DNA from: Chromobotia macracanthus
Lineage: Eukaryota > Chordata > Actinopteri > Cypriniformes > Botiidae
Length of the DNA stretch: 64,000 nt
Direction of reading: 5' to 3'
Assembly (NCBI GenBank): GCA_036877525.1
Contig: JAZGTH010000116.1
Coordinates: 1,116,001 to 1,180,000 of the forward strand
Made by a program: the position numbers and the translations under genes
Notes under the pieces: model-generated
What the model saw: the letters and a program-made list of their open reading frames with translations, nothing else
The model's database searches: none
What the model was told of the DNA's origin: nothing
Part shown: positions 12,401-23,468 of the stretch, one piece after another
Position numbering within the stretch: the first letter of the stretch is position 1
How the letters are laid out: each line of letters opens with the position of its first letter

Positions 12401-15400
12401 TAACGTGGGATGGAAAAGGTAAAGTAAACAAACACAAACAAAGTAAAGGCAAACAGCTGGAGTCAATAGGTTCACTTTTCTCACCATGGTGCTGCTGAAG
12501 GCTCCGAGTGTGCGTCTGCGGAGCGTGTCATGGACTGAGTGCGTATCAGACTCTGCCGTGAGCGTGTTGAGGGACACTGAACTTCGGTTGCAGCTGAGTG
12601 ATTTGCAGCTCAGAGACTTCTTGCTGGTGTGTGACCTGAGCGTGTGCGAGCGATCTGCATCACCACATCCCTGCTCCTCATATTGCTCCAGAGAAATCGC
12701 TGTTAAGTAACAAACAAACACGGTCAAGACCATATCAGATATTAACTCTCTACCTGTAGCAGATATAACCAAACCCTAGGGAGAAACCTATGGAGATCAG
12801 TTTTAAAGGAATAGATCACCCAAAAATGAACATTTTGTCATGAATTACTCTTCCTCATGTTGTCAAAACCCATGTGACTTTCTTTCTTCTGTGGAAAGTT
12901 TAGTTGTTTTGTCACCAAAATTGTTTGTAGTGTTTGGAAAATGACAACTGAGCCACAAATACTTTTTTGGTGATACTCTTGAGTGCTCTATTAAGTGAGT
13001 CATGTCCTGACATAATGTTCTAAATCCACCCAGCCAAGTATTTATGAAATCATCTCCTTTTGTGTTCCGCAGAAGACATAGTCATTAATATTTCAAATTT
13101 TTACATTAGTCACATTTACGTAATTAACATAAGATAACTAATTTTGACTAAACTAAAAAAGGCAGCACCACATGTATATTTTTGTGAAGAATGCAACCCC
13201 AAAAGGCATGTCAAGTAAACAAAATAGTCAAGATTCTAAAACTAAACAAATGTTGATTATAATATACCTATGATACTTATTATTATTGCATATTAATGGG
13301 TGTGTGTGTATAGACACAAAATATGTAGCAAACGGACCGTTCTGGTGGTGAGGGTATTCGGTTCCTGCCACAGTGCAGCGTCTGAACAACATGCGGTTTT
13401 CTGTAAGGGTTCCTGTCTTGTCAGAGAACAGATACTGGATCTGCCCGAGATCTTCTGTGATGTTTAGCGCTCTGCACTGAACTCCTGTGTCCAATCTTGG
13501 GTTATATAGATCCAAATCATTCTGAACAAAATAAATCTGTCCCAGTTTCACAATCTCTATTGACACATAGAGCGAGATTGGAATCAGCACCTACAACACA
13601 GATGCAGTGAAAGAGGATTAAATTGGCCTTCTAAGCATTATACTTATCTATATAACTGAAAGACTAAGAAACTTTTAAATGAATAGTCTTTCTTTAGCCT
13701 ATGATATTATATATAACCCATCAGTGGCATGTTGTTCATTACAAGAGACAAGAAATTTAATCATTCTGATTTTGGTTTTAATATTTTAGTGCATTCTGTA
13801 AACTCATGGTCAGTCATTTTTAAAATAAGTAACACTAAAATTCATAAGAGTAAAAATAGTAATAAGATAATATTAGTTAGTAACTAAGTGCAATAACACT
13901 TTTACAAAAAGTAAAGAAAAATTCACAAGTAAATGACCTGCAGAACAATGATCATTGTCCAGAACATGTAAAAGGCAGCGAGTGCAGGCGGTGTGTCATC
14001 AGGAATCATGAAGATGGGATCCTTCAACCCATTCAGCCAAAGACCATGACCTATACAACATAAGCGCACCTCATAAATCAAACAAACAGACAAAAAACAA
14101 ATCGCTAAACATATAAATAAAGAACCTGTCCCATGCACTTCATTGTTCAAATGTTAACACAGTCATAATTATATCTGCAGCTGCTATATAAATACTGACC
14201 TACAGCAGCAACAAAGCACATAAGCAGCAGTAAAGCAACACTCCACAGTACATCTATGTTTAGCCTGCACTCCAGCTTGCTTCGCTTATAGCGTGGCCCG
14301 CTGTTGTTTTGCATCGCTTTCGTCTCATGACCTGCAATCACATTTAATTTATCTCCATCCGTTTGTCAATAAAAGCTCTTATGTTGTTTTTTACACTCGT
14401 ATCTGAAGTTTATCTCTTAGAGGAGAGATGAAAGTGACCTGTATAGACTACAATGCCAACCACTGTTTCCGTGTTCCTCACTGTGCAGCTCCTCAGCAGC
14501 AGGTTTTCACTGTGCAGTCCAACACGCATCTTACCAGGATGTTCCCTATGTGCATAAACAAACACATTACTGCTTTAATTCAAATCAGCAGGACAAAATT
14601 TCCATTATGCCTTGTGTTTATTAAACACATAAGCAGTGTAATTACTCACATGAAGCCTCGGAAGCGTCTCAAATCATTGTTGGGATTTTCACACTCAATG
14701 CGACTGCTGAAGTTTTCTGGAATGAATTCTGATCCCTAAGGTGAAGAACATACACATGCACATACATGCAATTTTTTTGCAAATTATTTTTATTTTTAAT
14801 GCTGTTGTTCGCTTGGTAGGAGATAAAGCTGTGTGGGACATGTTTCACACCTTTCAACTATTTTGGCAAAAGTTTACCTTTAAACTTTAAAATGTTAAGT
14901 GATTTAAGCGTCTTGGTTATAACCTTAATACGTTTTTATTTACCAGCCTTTATCTGAAGTAATCATATTCTTTTTAAAATTTGAAACATTTACAAACCAT
15001 ACAAATTAAGTGTTTTCTTGTGGCAATAGTGCTAGTAATGATGAGAAAGTGCCACTCACTTGTTGTGGCAGGTCACGGACCACTTGTCTCTGTTTGAGGT
15101 TGGTTTCTCCATCCAAGTTGGCGGTCTCGATGTGACACACTCCATTAGGATCAGACGAGTGTAGCAGCACCATATCGGCAGGTATGATCTCATTACAGCA
15201 GAGACGGACCAGGTCACCAACACACACTTCTGCCCAGCGCCTTTCCACGTAGCGTTTCTGCTTACTTCAATACACACAAACACACACTCTTCATATGCTT
15301 TTTTGTATTTAAAATAAAAAGCAGATAACCATATTAAGACCTAAATACTACTAGAAACATTATATAGCAAGAGAATCTGTCCGCATTGTGCACCTCAACA

Positions 15401-18400
15401 GGTCAAAGATTTCACTATGGACAGAAATAAAGTGCATTTTTTATATTGACAGGCTTAACAACACAGTATATACTACTGTTAATGAGCTTGACTATTTCCC
15501 AGCCCAGCCATCTGAAAACTCTCTATACAAAAACATGTCCAAGAATACTACAGTTGTACATTTATAACCAGATTAATTCAATGCTTCTGATAAAGGCTGG
15601 TATTTACCCCACATGGTAATAAAACACTCCTCCACAAACAGATCAAAACACCAATTCCAGAACAACAACAGTTTTGTGTTTTCATTCTCCTGGAGTACTA
15701 GGCAAACAAACAATTTCACTTTAACAGCCTCATGACTATATATTTTATATGCGTCATCTACTGGTACCATTACTATCAATTTAAAATCAATTAAATCAAT
15801 TAATACATTAAATGATATGTTATTGTGTATTTGTGCATGGCTACAGTGCCAGTTAATAGCTGAACGTGTCAGACAAAGCTCTACGTTTTTCAGACAAAAT
15901 CTCTTTTGTTTTTACACTACAGTTTAAAGAATGTGATGTAAAGTTAGTAAAGCGTATTATTATGAGGTTCAACAGCCCTCACACTTTGGATGGCACTAAA
16001 ACCACTCTTGCAGGCAGTGTTAAGAAATATTTGCCCTGCGAATATCTAAATCTATTATTAAAAGCACACAAACATTCTGTAAACAGAGGTAATATGCATT
16101 TCATATTGCTGCTTTGTTTATCCACCTTTCATTTGAATTGGGCACAACACATGCACACATATTCTAGCATTACTCTTTTATTATTTCTACTCAACACCCC
16201 TAAAGTCAGAGTAATTAAGTAAACGCTGCGCTTCATTGTCTCCCATAGCAACAGCTTCACAACAGGAAAACTAATATGACCCCCTGCGGCAAGACAATCA
16301 CACGGGAACCTTTTTGAACACAGCAGCATTAACAACTGTACTAGAGGCAAATGTCAGATTATGCAATGTTTTTATACAGCTCTGAGTACAGAAAGACTCT
16401 AAACACAGTAAAAATATTTGTGTACCTGGACATGTTTTTGGGCCTTTCACAGACTGTATACTGGGTACAGTGGCAAAATGCTATACATGCACCATATTAA
16501 TAGGGGTTTTAATTTGTGCCTGTGAATACAATCAAGATCATCATGCGATTTATAGCCTGTTCACATAAGATAAATATTATAAATCAGGAGTAAAACAAAT
16601 GGCATTGTTCTTAGCCTCACACTGCACACAGACGACCTAACCTCTGATCAAGAGATAGTTGTCATTGTCAATCAATTATGAAAGTTTAATAATAGCCGCA
16701 CTTCATGCTAACTATTAACACCTACTCCTGATAATTAAAAAAATGCCTACTTATGTCACGACATAGGATAAAACTAGCAACTGATTTTAGCAACACTGGT
16801 TTGAAGAAATTATTTAGTGATAATAATACACATTAATATGTGAATACACCTGTTGTCACATAGCTGTGTGTGGAGGAACCAGTCATGATTGTTCCAATGC
16901 GGTTAATGGGCCACACCTACAAATTGTTTAAAAATAGCTTTAAGCCACAGGTGAAAAATAAAAATTGTAAAAGGTGTTTTAAAAAGCAAAATCTAGGGAG
17001 AGCACCACACAGCTAGATTAAATAATGCTTTAAATACATGCTATAATGTTCACGAACAAAACAGTATGACCAGAGCAAAAAACAAAAAACAAACCACAGG
17101 CACATATCCATCAGCTCTGCAGTTTATAGCATTTGATTTGCATGATGTACGATAGGGAAGAGGTAATCTGTAATGCTGTAATCAGCTGATAACATATTAG
17201 ATGCCATACCATAAGAGGGTAAAGTACACAGTGAGGTATGTAACACATGCAGCTATAGATTAGAACACGTGTTTATATGTATACTTAGAATTCTGACATT
17301 CTGATTCAAAATGTTTCATGTTTACCTGTCATACACATCACACAAGCAGTTATTGACCTTTTTGTCAGATTGCCTCCGACGCTGGTCCTCCCAAAGGTCT
17401 TTGACCGCAGTTACAGACATCACAAAAACGATTGGAATGATGGAGATCTCTGGCTGGAACGCATTCACGATAGGCACAAAGTTCAGTGCACACAAGAAGA
17501 GGAAGTATACGTTGGCAAACCGATGGAGCTGCTCAAAAAGATTCTTTGGAATGAAGGACAGAAAGGTGTACTTGGTTGTTTGGACCCTATTTCTGCTGTA
17601 CTTCTTCTGCAACTCCTTTGCCTCTTCATCTCCGGTCCAACACAGGATCACTACCCTCCTCTTCTTTATTTGATCTTTTATGATGCCAGCTTGATCTGAG
17701 ACCGCTGACTGAGTCATGGCAACTGCTTTCCAGTTACTGGTCCTTTAGCTCCAGGGAGACAGCGTTTAAGAATCAGGTAGTTTCTCTACCCAGATCAGGT
17801 AGTTTCTCTGTCCCCAGCATGTCCAGCAGGTCTTACCATCACCAACTCAACTGGTGCATCATTGTCCTCTGTTTCTATCCACACTACAGATTATACTTGC
17901 AGGAACTGACACTTGAGAAGTGTTTTGATCTGAAACCTGCCTCAACAGTAGAGTGTGTCTCAGAAACGTCTAACAACGTGCAGCATATAGATCTGGCCGC
18001 TCCTTGTCCAGGAAACACTCCCAGACATCATAAACAAACTCAAGTGGAGCTTTTTATGACTCAAGAGGCGTTTTTATCTATCTAAGAAGACAAATGAGCT
18101 GGTAAATGAGCAACAAGTGACGTTTATCTGGGACAGAGGACACGCACTATCAACTAAGGAGCGGAGACTGTTGTTACTATTATTATAAAACATAATGAGG
18201 ACTGTTATAATTCTGAGCATTGCTTTATGAAGACTAATATTTAATTGCATGCCGCAGATATGCGAGGATCATATTCATAGTATTTTATGATGGCCTTAGT
18301 CAAACGTGAGCGCTGCTCCTGGGTATGGGAGGGGTTAACTATGACATCATAGAATTTCACAGCCACTTGTAAAGTTCCACAGACACTAAATCTCATTACA

Positions 18401-21203
18401 ATAACATACCATCAATAAAAACAACTTTTCCCTTTGTTTCTTTCAGAAACAGACACTTCATCTAATTCATCTAACACTTTATCTAATTCAACAGAAGACA
18501 GTAAAGAAAGAATCAGAAACAATTTATTAATCATTAATTTTCATTGGTCATCAGGGTCTAAAAGGAAGTTTGCAAGCTAAAATAGAGAGCTGCAGGGTGA
18601 CGTATTTAGCTTCACATGGGTTCAACAGAAAGTCACAGAAATTTTTCATTGGATTTTGGATTATCCCAAAAATAAGATCTGCAATCAACAAAAGTTTATG
18701 ATACTTACATGTTTTGTCATCAAGATAATCTTATGAACAAGATAAACAAACAAACACAACTTCAATGAATTTTGAAGCCTAAATACGATCAACAGAAATA
18801 AAAAGCTAACCTTACACTATAAACAAACTACACACACTGCTCGACCTTAACATCATCATTACCAAACTTCCAACAACTATTTTACACATGAAAAACATGT
18901 TCCCTGATAAGGAATTACTCTGTATATGGATCTTCATTCACATTATTTGAAGAATTGTGTCCACTTTGCACTATTTCACAGATTTTAATGTGTGATGATT
19001 TTTAACGTTCCCAATGTCTGTATTCCCATTTAGCAACTTGTTAGCAACTGCCTTTTTCAAGATGTAAAAGTTTTAAAAAGTCATGAGTTGTGTAATACTG
19101 GTGTGTTTTATGTCTTAGAAGAAAACAAAAAATCTTTAGCATTTGTTAAACACAAACTTTAAGCATTTAACCAAAAACCCATTTTAAAAACCCACTGACT
19201 TCAGGATGAGAGAACCTAAAGAGCTAAAGTGCTAACACGTTCCCGGGTTTTGCCTACAATTAAAACACCATTCCTGCAGCTCTCTATTATGCAATGTTAT
19301 TTCCTGGAAATTTGCTTTTGTCTTGGAAATGCTGTATTTTGTTAGTGAATCTGTGACAACAGTAAACACTTTTCAATTATTATAACAGTATGGGTAAACA
19401 AAATTAATGAGTTAAGTAATTAAAGGGATCACGCATTTTCTATGATTTAATTTTCCTCAGTTTCCCCAAAGGGGAAATTTAAAGGAGAAATTTAAATTTC
19501 CCCTTTCCTTTTGACTTCTTATCTTACTTTTATTTTTTGAAGTCCAAACAGCCATTACTGAAGTATAAATGTAAACGGTCAAACTATTCGGTTCCCAACG
19601 AGGGAATGCAAGGATTTTACAGTGAGGTGTTCCTGTAGCTCACTTTTAATACAGTCTTTCTGGGATGGGAAGGCAGTTTTGGTAAAACGTTGTCATAATG
19701 TATGTATAATGACTTCTTGTATTGTAGGACAAATGTATTCTTCATAACATGACCCCTTAATTATGTCACTGACTTCTGCTGTGACAATCTTTTGACAATG
19801 CTGACAGCACATGAAATGACACAACAGTTAAATGAGAAATATCACTGTTCATGAGTGTCACAATTTGCCTTTTTTCATTGCTTTTGACATACACACACTG
19901 ACCTGCAGTATACATGTGTCAATGTGTTGTTTATTTTCTTGTCATAGCGGTAACGTCTGTAGTCCTCCATGGCATCTTTGAAGGCAATGACGGTGAGCAC
20001 CACAGCTAGTGGGATCATGGTGATCTCCTTCTGAAATGCTTCCACTGCTGGGACCCAATTCAGCAACACAAGGAACAGGAAATACAGATTTGCTGCTCTG
20101 TTACAACACAAAAGACAAACCAGTGTCAGTAAAACACTTTAAATGCACGCTAAAGCAATTTTAGCAAAACTAGTTTGGGTTGTAATGACCTGTCGACTAA
20201 TCAGTCTCAAGTGTTGTATAACCAAACTGGTTCACCTGGCTCAGATTGAACATGTTTATTAGAGAGTGTTTACATAAGAAATCTTTTTTGCTTTCAGCTA
20301 GACTGAGCACAAGACAATGGAACAGAATTCAGGATGTTTGAGACATCCAGTGTTTTTAAAACTTTTTTACTTATTTTTACACAGAATCTTAAAAACACAA
20401 TGTACATGGCAAGTTGAATAAAACCTGGTCAATGTAAAAACATTGTACAAAGACATCCATCTATGGGTATAACAATAGTGATTTAAAGAGGATGAATTTA
20501 GTGAGGCCTTTAGTGAGGCTAATTAACGCACAGTCACCGAAGACAAAACTCACTAGTCCACCTCAGCTGTTAGACGACTAGTCAATAATTGTGACATCCC
20601 TAGGAAATGTAACTTAATAGAACTCACAAGGACAATCTTGCTTGTTTTCTTATGTTATCATCTGTTTTCCTGTAGCTCAGTGGTAGCGCATTGCGTTAGC
20701 AGCGCAAGAGGTTGTGGGTTCGATTCCCAGGGAGCACATGTAGTGACAAAAATGTATAACTTGAATACACTGTAAGTCGCTTTGGATAAAAGCATCTGCC
20801 AAATGCGTAAATGTAAATCATCTAGCTACAACTGAATCAATTTGTTAATCTAAAATGAACCTGTTATTGTCTGAAACTACTAAGTAAAAAGTGAGAAACT
20901 ATAAACATCTGACCTGTGAAATTGCTGGAACAGATTCATGGGTATGAAACTGATAAGGTTGTACTTGGTGGTCCGAATACTGTTGTTCCGGAATCCCTTA
21001 CAGAGGCTCTGGTACTCTGCATGGTGTGGCCCCCATCGAGCCACCACGACTCTTCTCTTTCCACTGAGCCGCTGAATTAGAGGGTCTTGAGCATCCAGAC
21101 TGCTTTTAGGAGGCAGTGATGAAGGAGAAGAGTACCAGCCTCTCCTCGTATCTGTGGATACCAGCTGTAGACATCTGTGTCGAATCCAATAGAGCCGCTC
21201 CAT
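6428..21203 (-). CDS. atp10d: ATP10D-like class 5 P4-ATPase (phospholipid flippase), distal-start form
   Basis: Multi-pass P4-ATPase that flips lipids from the exoplasmic to the cytosolic leaflet; human ATP10D is reported to act on glucosylceramide. Exons: 20914-21203, 19903-20097, 15060-15264, 14650-14735, 14439-14545, 14200-14331, 13938-14050, 13338-13590, 12485-12699, 12131-12307, 11108-11753, 10606-10703, 10339-10465, 9580-9764, 8778-9072, 8613-8689, 8251-8376, 7959-8159, 7766-7846, 7127-7231, 6744-6931 and 6428-6656. All are GT-AG and in phase, summing to 4131 nt (1376 aa; human 1426). Visible motifs: RTTKYNLISFIPMNLFQQFH before TM1, actuator LDGETNLK (about residue 213), phosphorylation loop FSDKTGTLTEN (Asp about 433), YEAESPDEAAL and KGADSVIMEL in the nucleotide domain, LTGDKQETA (about 912) and GDGANDVSM (about 1043). 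The start MERLYW is chosen by alignment to the human N-terminus. The large exon 11108-11753 carries a Ser/Thr-rich and then acidic insert. ATP10D is preferred over A or B from FFNLLFTSVPPLVYGVLDKD, GQIYFVQND and synteny. Introns hold a MITE, a minisatellite and a SINE. Confidence 0.95.
7363..7613. mobile_element. MITE with 18-bp terminal inverted repeats
   Basis: The left end TTTAAAGGTGAAGTGTGT (7363-7380) is the exact inverted match of the right end ACACACTTCACCTTTAAA (7596-7613). The interior is noncoding and about 215 bp long. It sits in an atp10d intron (7232-7765). A short A-rich target duplication is possible but not diagnostic. This looks like a non-autonomous DNA transposon; the superfamily is not assigned. 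Confidence 0.85.
9893..10216. repeat. 43-bp minisatellite, about 7.5 copies, in atp10d intron
   Basis: Tandem units beginning TGGGTGGTTGTTAGGGAGTT and containing GGTTTCTAGGGTGTTC. The period is 43 bp, with point differences between units (GGG/TGG, GATGA/GCTGA, TAGGG/TAAGG). It is entirely within the intron between exons 9580-9764 and 10339-10465. Confidence 0.92.
12804..13088 (+). mobile_element. MITE-like interspersed repeat in atp10d intron
   Basis: It begins AAAGGAATAGATCACCCAAA, followed by TTCCTCATGTTGTC and GACTTTCTTTCTTCTGTGGA, and ends near TTGTGTTCCGCAGAAGACAT. The vocabulary matches the repeat at 5588. It lies between atp10d exons 12485-12699 and 13338-13590. Confidence 0.55.
15265..17325. 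other. atp10d intron between exon 15060-15264 and the proximal first exon
   Basis: Two kilobases of AT-rich intron. No coding similarity was seen on either strand. The downstream exon uses a GAAG acceptor at 15265-15266, chosen because it restores S-KQKRYVERRWAEV after either upstream exon set. Confidence 0.6.
17326..17717 (-). CDS. atp10d: Alternative first coding exon of atp10d (ATP10A-like N-terminus with TM1-TM2)
   Basis: A single open exon of 392 nt (130 codons plus 2 nt), starting at ATG 17717 with an in-frame TAA 11 codons upstream and ending at a GTAAAC donor. It encodes RRVVILCWTGDEEAKEL, NRVQTTKYTFLSFIPKNLFE, ANVYFLFLCALNFVPIVNAF, ISIIPIVFVMSVTAVKDLWE and SDKKVNNCLCDVYD. This is the same stretch as the two distal exons (20914-21203 and 19903-20097) but a different, intronless sequence. 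It ends in the same phase at the same protein position, so splicing to 15264 gives an in-frame 1345-aa protein. NFVP-VNAFQP and DLWED resemble ATP10A; the distal exons (NWVPAVEAFQKEITM) resemble ATP10D. The frame is fully open with all expected conserved blocks, so decay is not evident. Transcription from its own promoter is inferred. Confidence 0.8.
17718..17830 (-). promoter_or_regulatory. Leader/proximal promoter region of the alternative atp10d exon, with direct repeats
   Basis: Immediately upstream of ATG 17717. It contains two exact 16-bp direct copies of ATCAGGTAGTTTCTCT (plus-strand reading) at 17772-17787 and 17794-17809, period 22 bp. No TATA box is obvious. The role is inferred from position only. 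From here to 19902 (about 2 kb) I see no further coding exon. Confidence 0.35.
20668..20819 (+). mobile_element. tRNA-derived SINE (fish tail with TAAGTCGCTTTGGATAAA)
   Basis: The tRNA-like head has A box TAGCTCAGTGG (about 20672) and B box GGTTCGATTCC (20718-20728). It is followed by a body and the fish SINE/LINE tail CTGTAAGTCGCTTTGGATAA, then AAATGTAAAT. It lies in the atp10d intron between exons 20914-21203 and 19903-20097. The promoter boxes look intact. A second, decayed copy is at 54843-54973. Confidence 0.85.
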
Positions 21204-22604
21204 GAGAGCAAAAGCGGGTGGACCAATGAAATTCCAGAACCTGGGGGCCAAAATGCCAGAGGCCCTTGTATGAGCTACAAAGAGCCTTTCTCCCAAACCT
21301 ATAAAACATGCACACACACAAACACTGTTACTATAAGCTGACAGAGCACTTCAGCTTTGCAACATGAAAATTATTTTCTTTTTGACAGTGTGCTACCTGT
21401 TACATTTTTTAACTGACAGAGCTAAAAACCCATCCTGGATGTGTGAATCAGTAAAGTCTATGCAGAAGTTGTGTCTATAATGACAACATTTTCATTAACC
21501 TCTGACTTCCTCATAAGCATCACAGGAAGAGGAAGTGTCTGACTAGTTTCATGCCTTCATATTTTACAAGTATTGAAGTACTAGTTGGAAGTGGAACTGT
21601 GGCAATGATACTAAAATGATACAAAAGAGAAATGATTCAGAAAGAGGAAGCCAAAAAGGTACTCTCCAAACAAAATAACATTAAAACACATATACACACA
21701 AGCTGGTTTGGCTATATTAGTGAGGACATCTCATACATGGTTTTTATAGAGAGACTACCCCACCACTCCCCCAGCAAAACACAATCTGGCCAATTTATGG
21801 GAATACAAAATCAGTCTTAACACCCATATAACCTCTGTTCTAACAGGCCTAGAGCTTAATGTATATTATATTCTCTACACATTCAACACTAAAGCTAATA
21901 ATAATATTACCATATATCGACACACAATATGCATTATTTTATAGAGAACATTTTTATTCAATGTCATGGCAGGTTAAACAAATCAGAACAGTATTTACTA
22001 CATTAAGCATCAAGTTTTGTAGCTATCAAAAACAAAACCCAAAACCGGTCCGAATCCACACAGCACACCCAATAAGAATCAATCCCTTTATTAATTTAAT
22101 GAATATATAAGGCAGCTCGTCCAATCTTTAAACAGTATTTTCAAAACATCATTAGTTCTCACAAACCTCCGACATCAATAGGCACAGTCGGGTGTTTTCT
22201 TCACATTTTTACAACTGATTCAACACAGCAAAGCAAAAAAAAAAAAAAAAAAACTAACACATGATAGTCATGATGAAGCGGCTAATCACGCGCTTATCAT
22301 AATAGGCGAACAAATCGTGTACACTTCTTGTGACACGGATAAAGCTCTGTTAATGTATTAATCTGTCTTTAAGCTGCACAGAGACATGTTACTACATACA
22401 CTTATACCACAAGAACAGTATATTTATGATCTCAAGTTTGAGTCACTTTATCTTGCAGGATCGTTTGCGTCGCCTTTTGGGACTGAACCAAGATAACATC
22501 CTTTCAGAAAGCAGCCTACCCTTCATATGAAGCTCCAGGGCATAAAAGTACGTGTTTGCACAACCATGAAGATAACAAAGACGTTAAACTTACCCTCGAG
22601 TCAT
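21204..22604 (-). other. atp10d: Probable 5' leader of the distal atp10d transcript, with spliced uORF
   Basis: Upstream of the distal start codon, the frame stays open to a good acceptor (TTTTATAG, exon edge 21298). A strong donor GTAAGTTT lies at 22586-22593, implying a noncoding first exon ending at 22594. If so, an upstream ATG at 22604 would open a frame that crosses this junction, overlaps the main ATG at 21203 in another frame and stops near 21106. The intron between holds AT-rich sequence and an A-run near 22235 and nothing else I recognise. Confidence 0.45.
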
Positions 22605-23468
22605 CGACTTGGCCACATTGTCGAGCAATGGATGTATTAGTCTAAATATGCCCTTGTGCAAATCATGCACTGCATTTTATTTTAATGACTATGTTTAGCG
22701 GCCACATGAAATACTTGGTTTAGTGAAAGCACTAGAGAATTGCGCGAACCTTCACTATAGCTTCGCGTTGTGCGCAGCATCCTCTGCTCGCTTCCTTTCA
22801 CTCTTAGAAACACCCACAAACTTTGTCTTCTTTGTTCAGGCGCAAGTAATATTGTGCTTTTGCAATCGAAAGACAACGTTTACATTTTAATTTATATATT
22901 ATTAAGTAAAAAACATACAAAAGGTCTCTGAAACAGTCTTGCAATATGTACGTATATTCTTTTTGTATTGGGTATGCATTGCATTTTATTTTTTCAACAT
23001 CTCTTCTTAAGACGTTGCTGTTCCCATTTCTGACATAAACATGTATATACTTGCCCTTATGCATGGGGAAAATTGGATCATGTGGATACAAATAAATATT
23101 CATATTCAATATTCATATTCAATATTCGTTTCTAATTTCATCACTACACACATTTTACACCTTGCAGATAAGGCTGAAGGAAAACGTTTTTGGAGCTGTT
23201 GCACTTTTATTATGAAATTTCGTGAGTGAATATTTCCGGGTTTCAGATAGGGTCAATCAAGGAGCACAACATTTGGGATAATGTGTAAATACAAAGCATA
23301 ACAGCATTCTTCGAAAAGGTTCATTTGAATGTAATGTGTAAACGTGATTAAAATGTGAAATGATTCTTACATTTTAGTTACAGGGAGCAATAGGACGCAA
23401 ACAAAAGAAGTCACGTGATATTCCATCATCTGACATCATTGAAGTGGAGGAAGAAGACTTGTAGCGTA
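22595..23468. promoter_or_regulatory. Shared divergent promoter region of atp10d and commd8
   Basis: Less than 0.9 kb separates the inferred atp10d first exon (minus) from the commd8 start codon (plus). It has locally raised CpG (GCGCGAACC, CTTCGCGTTGTGCGC near 22741-22775) and a palindromic E-box GTCACGTGA at 23410-23418, about 50 bp upstream of the commd8 ATG. As I recall, the human orthologues are also head-to-head. Transcription start sites are not determined. Confidence 0.5.

Noticed and set aside
17326..17717. Proximal P4-ATPase exon as a pseudogene or processed fragment
   Set aside because: The frame is open over its full length, all conserved blocks are present, and it ends at a donor in exactly the phase and position of the normal exon boundary; chance retention is unlikely.
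20670..20740. Possible functional tRNA gene
   Set aside because: The pol III boxes are present, but the sequence continues into a SINE body and the fish SINE tail, so it is a SINE head rather than a tRNA gene.
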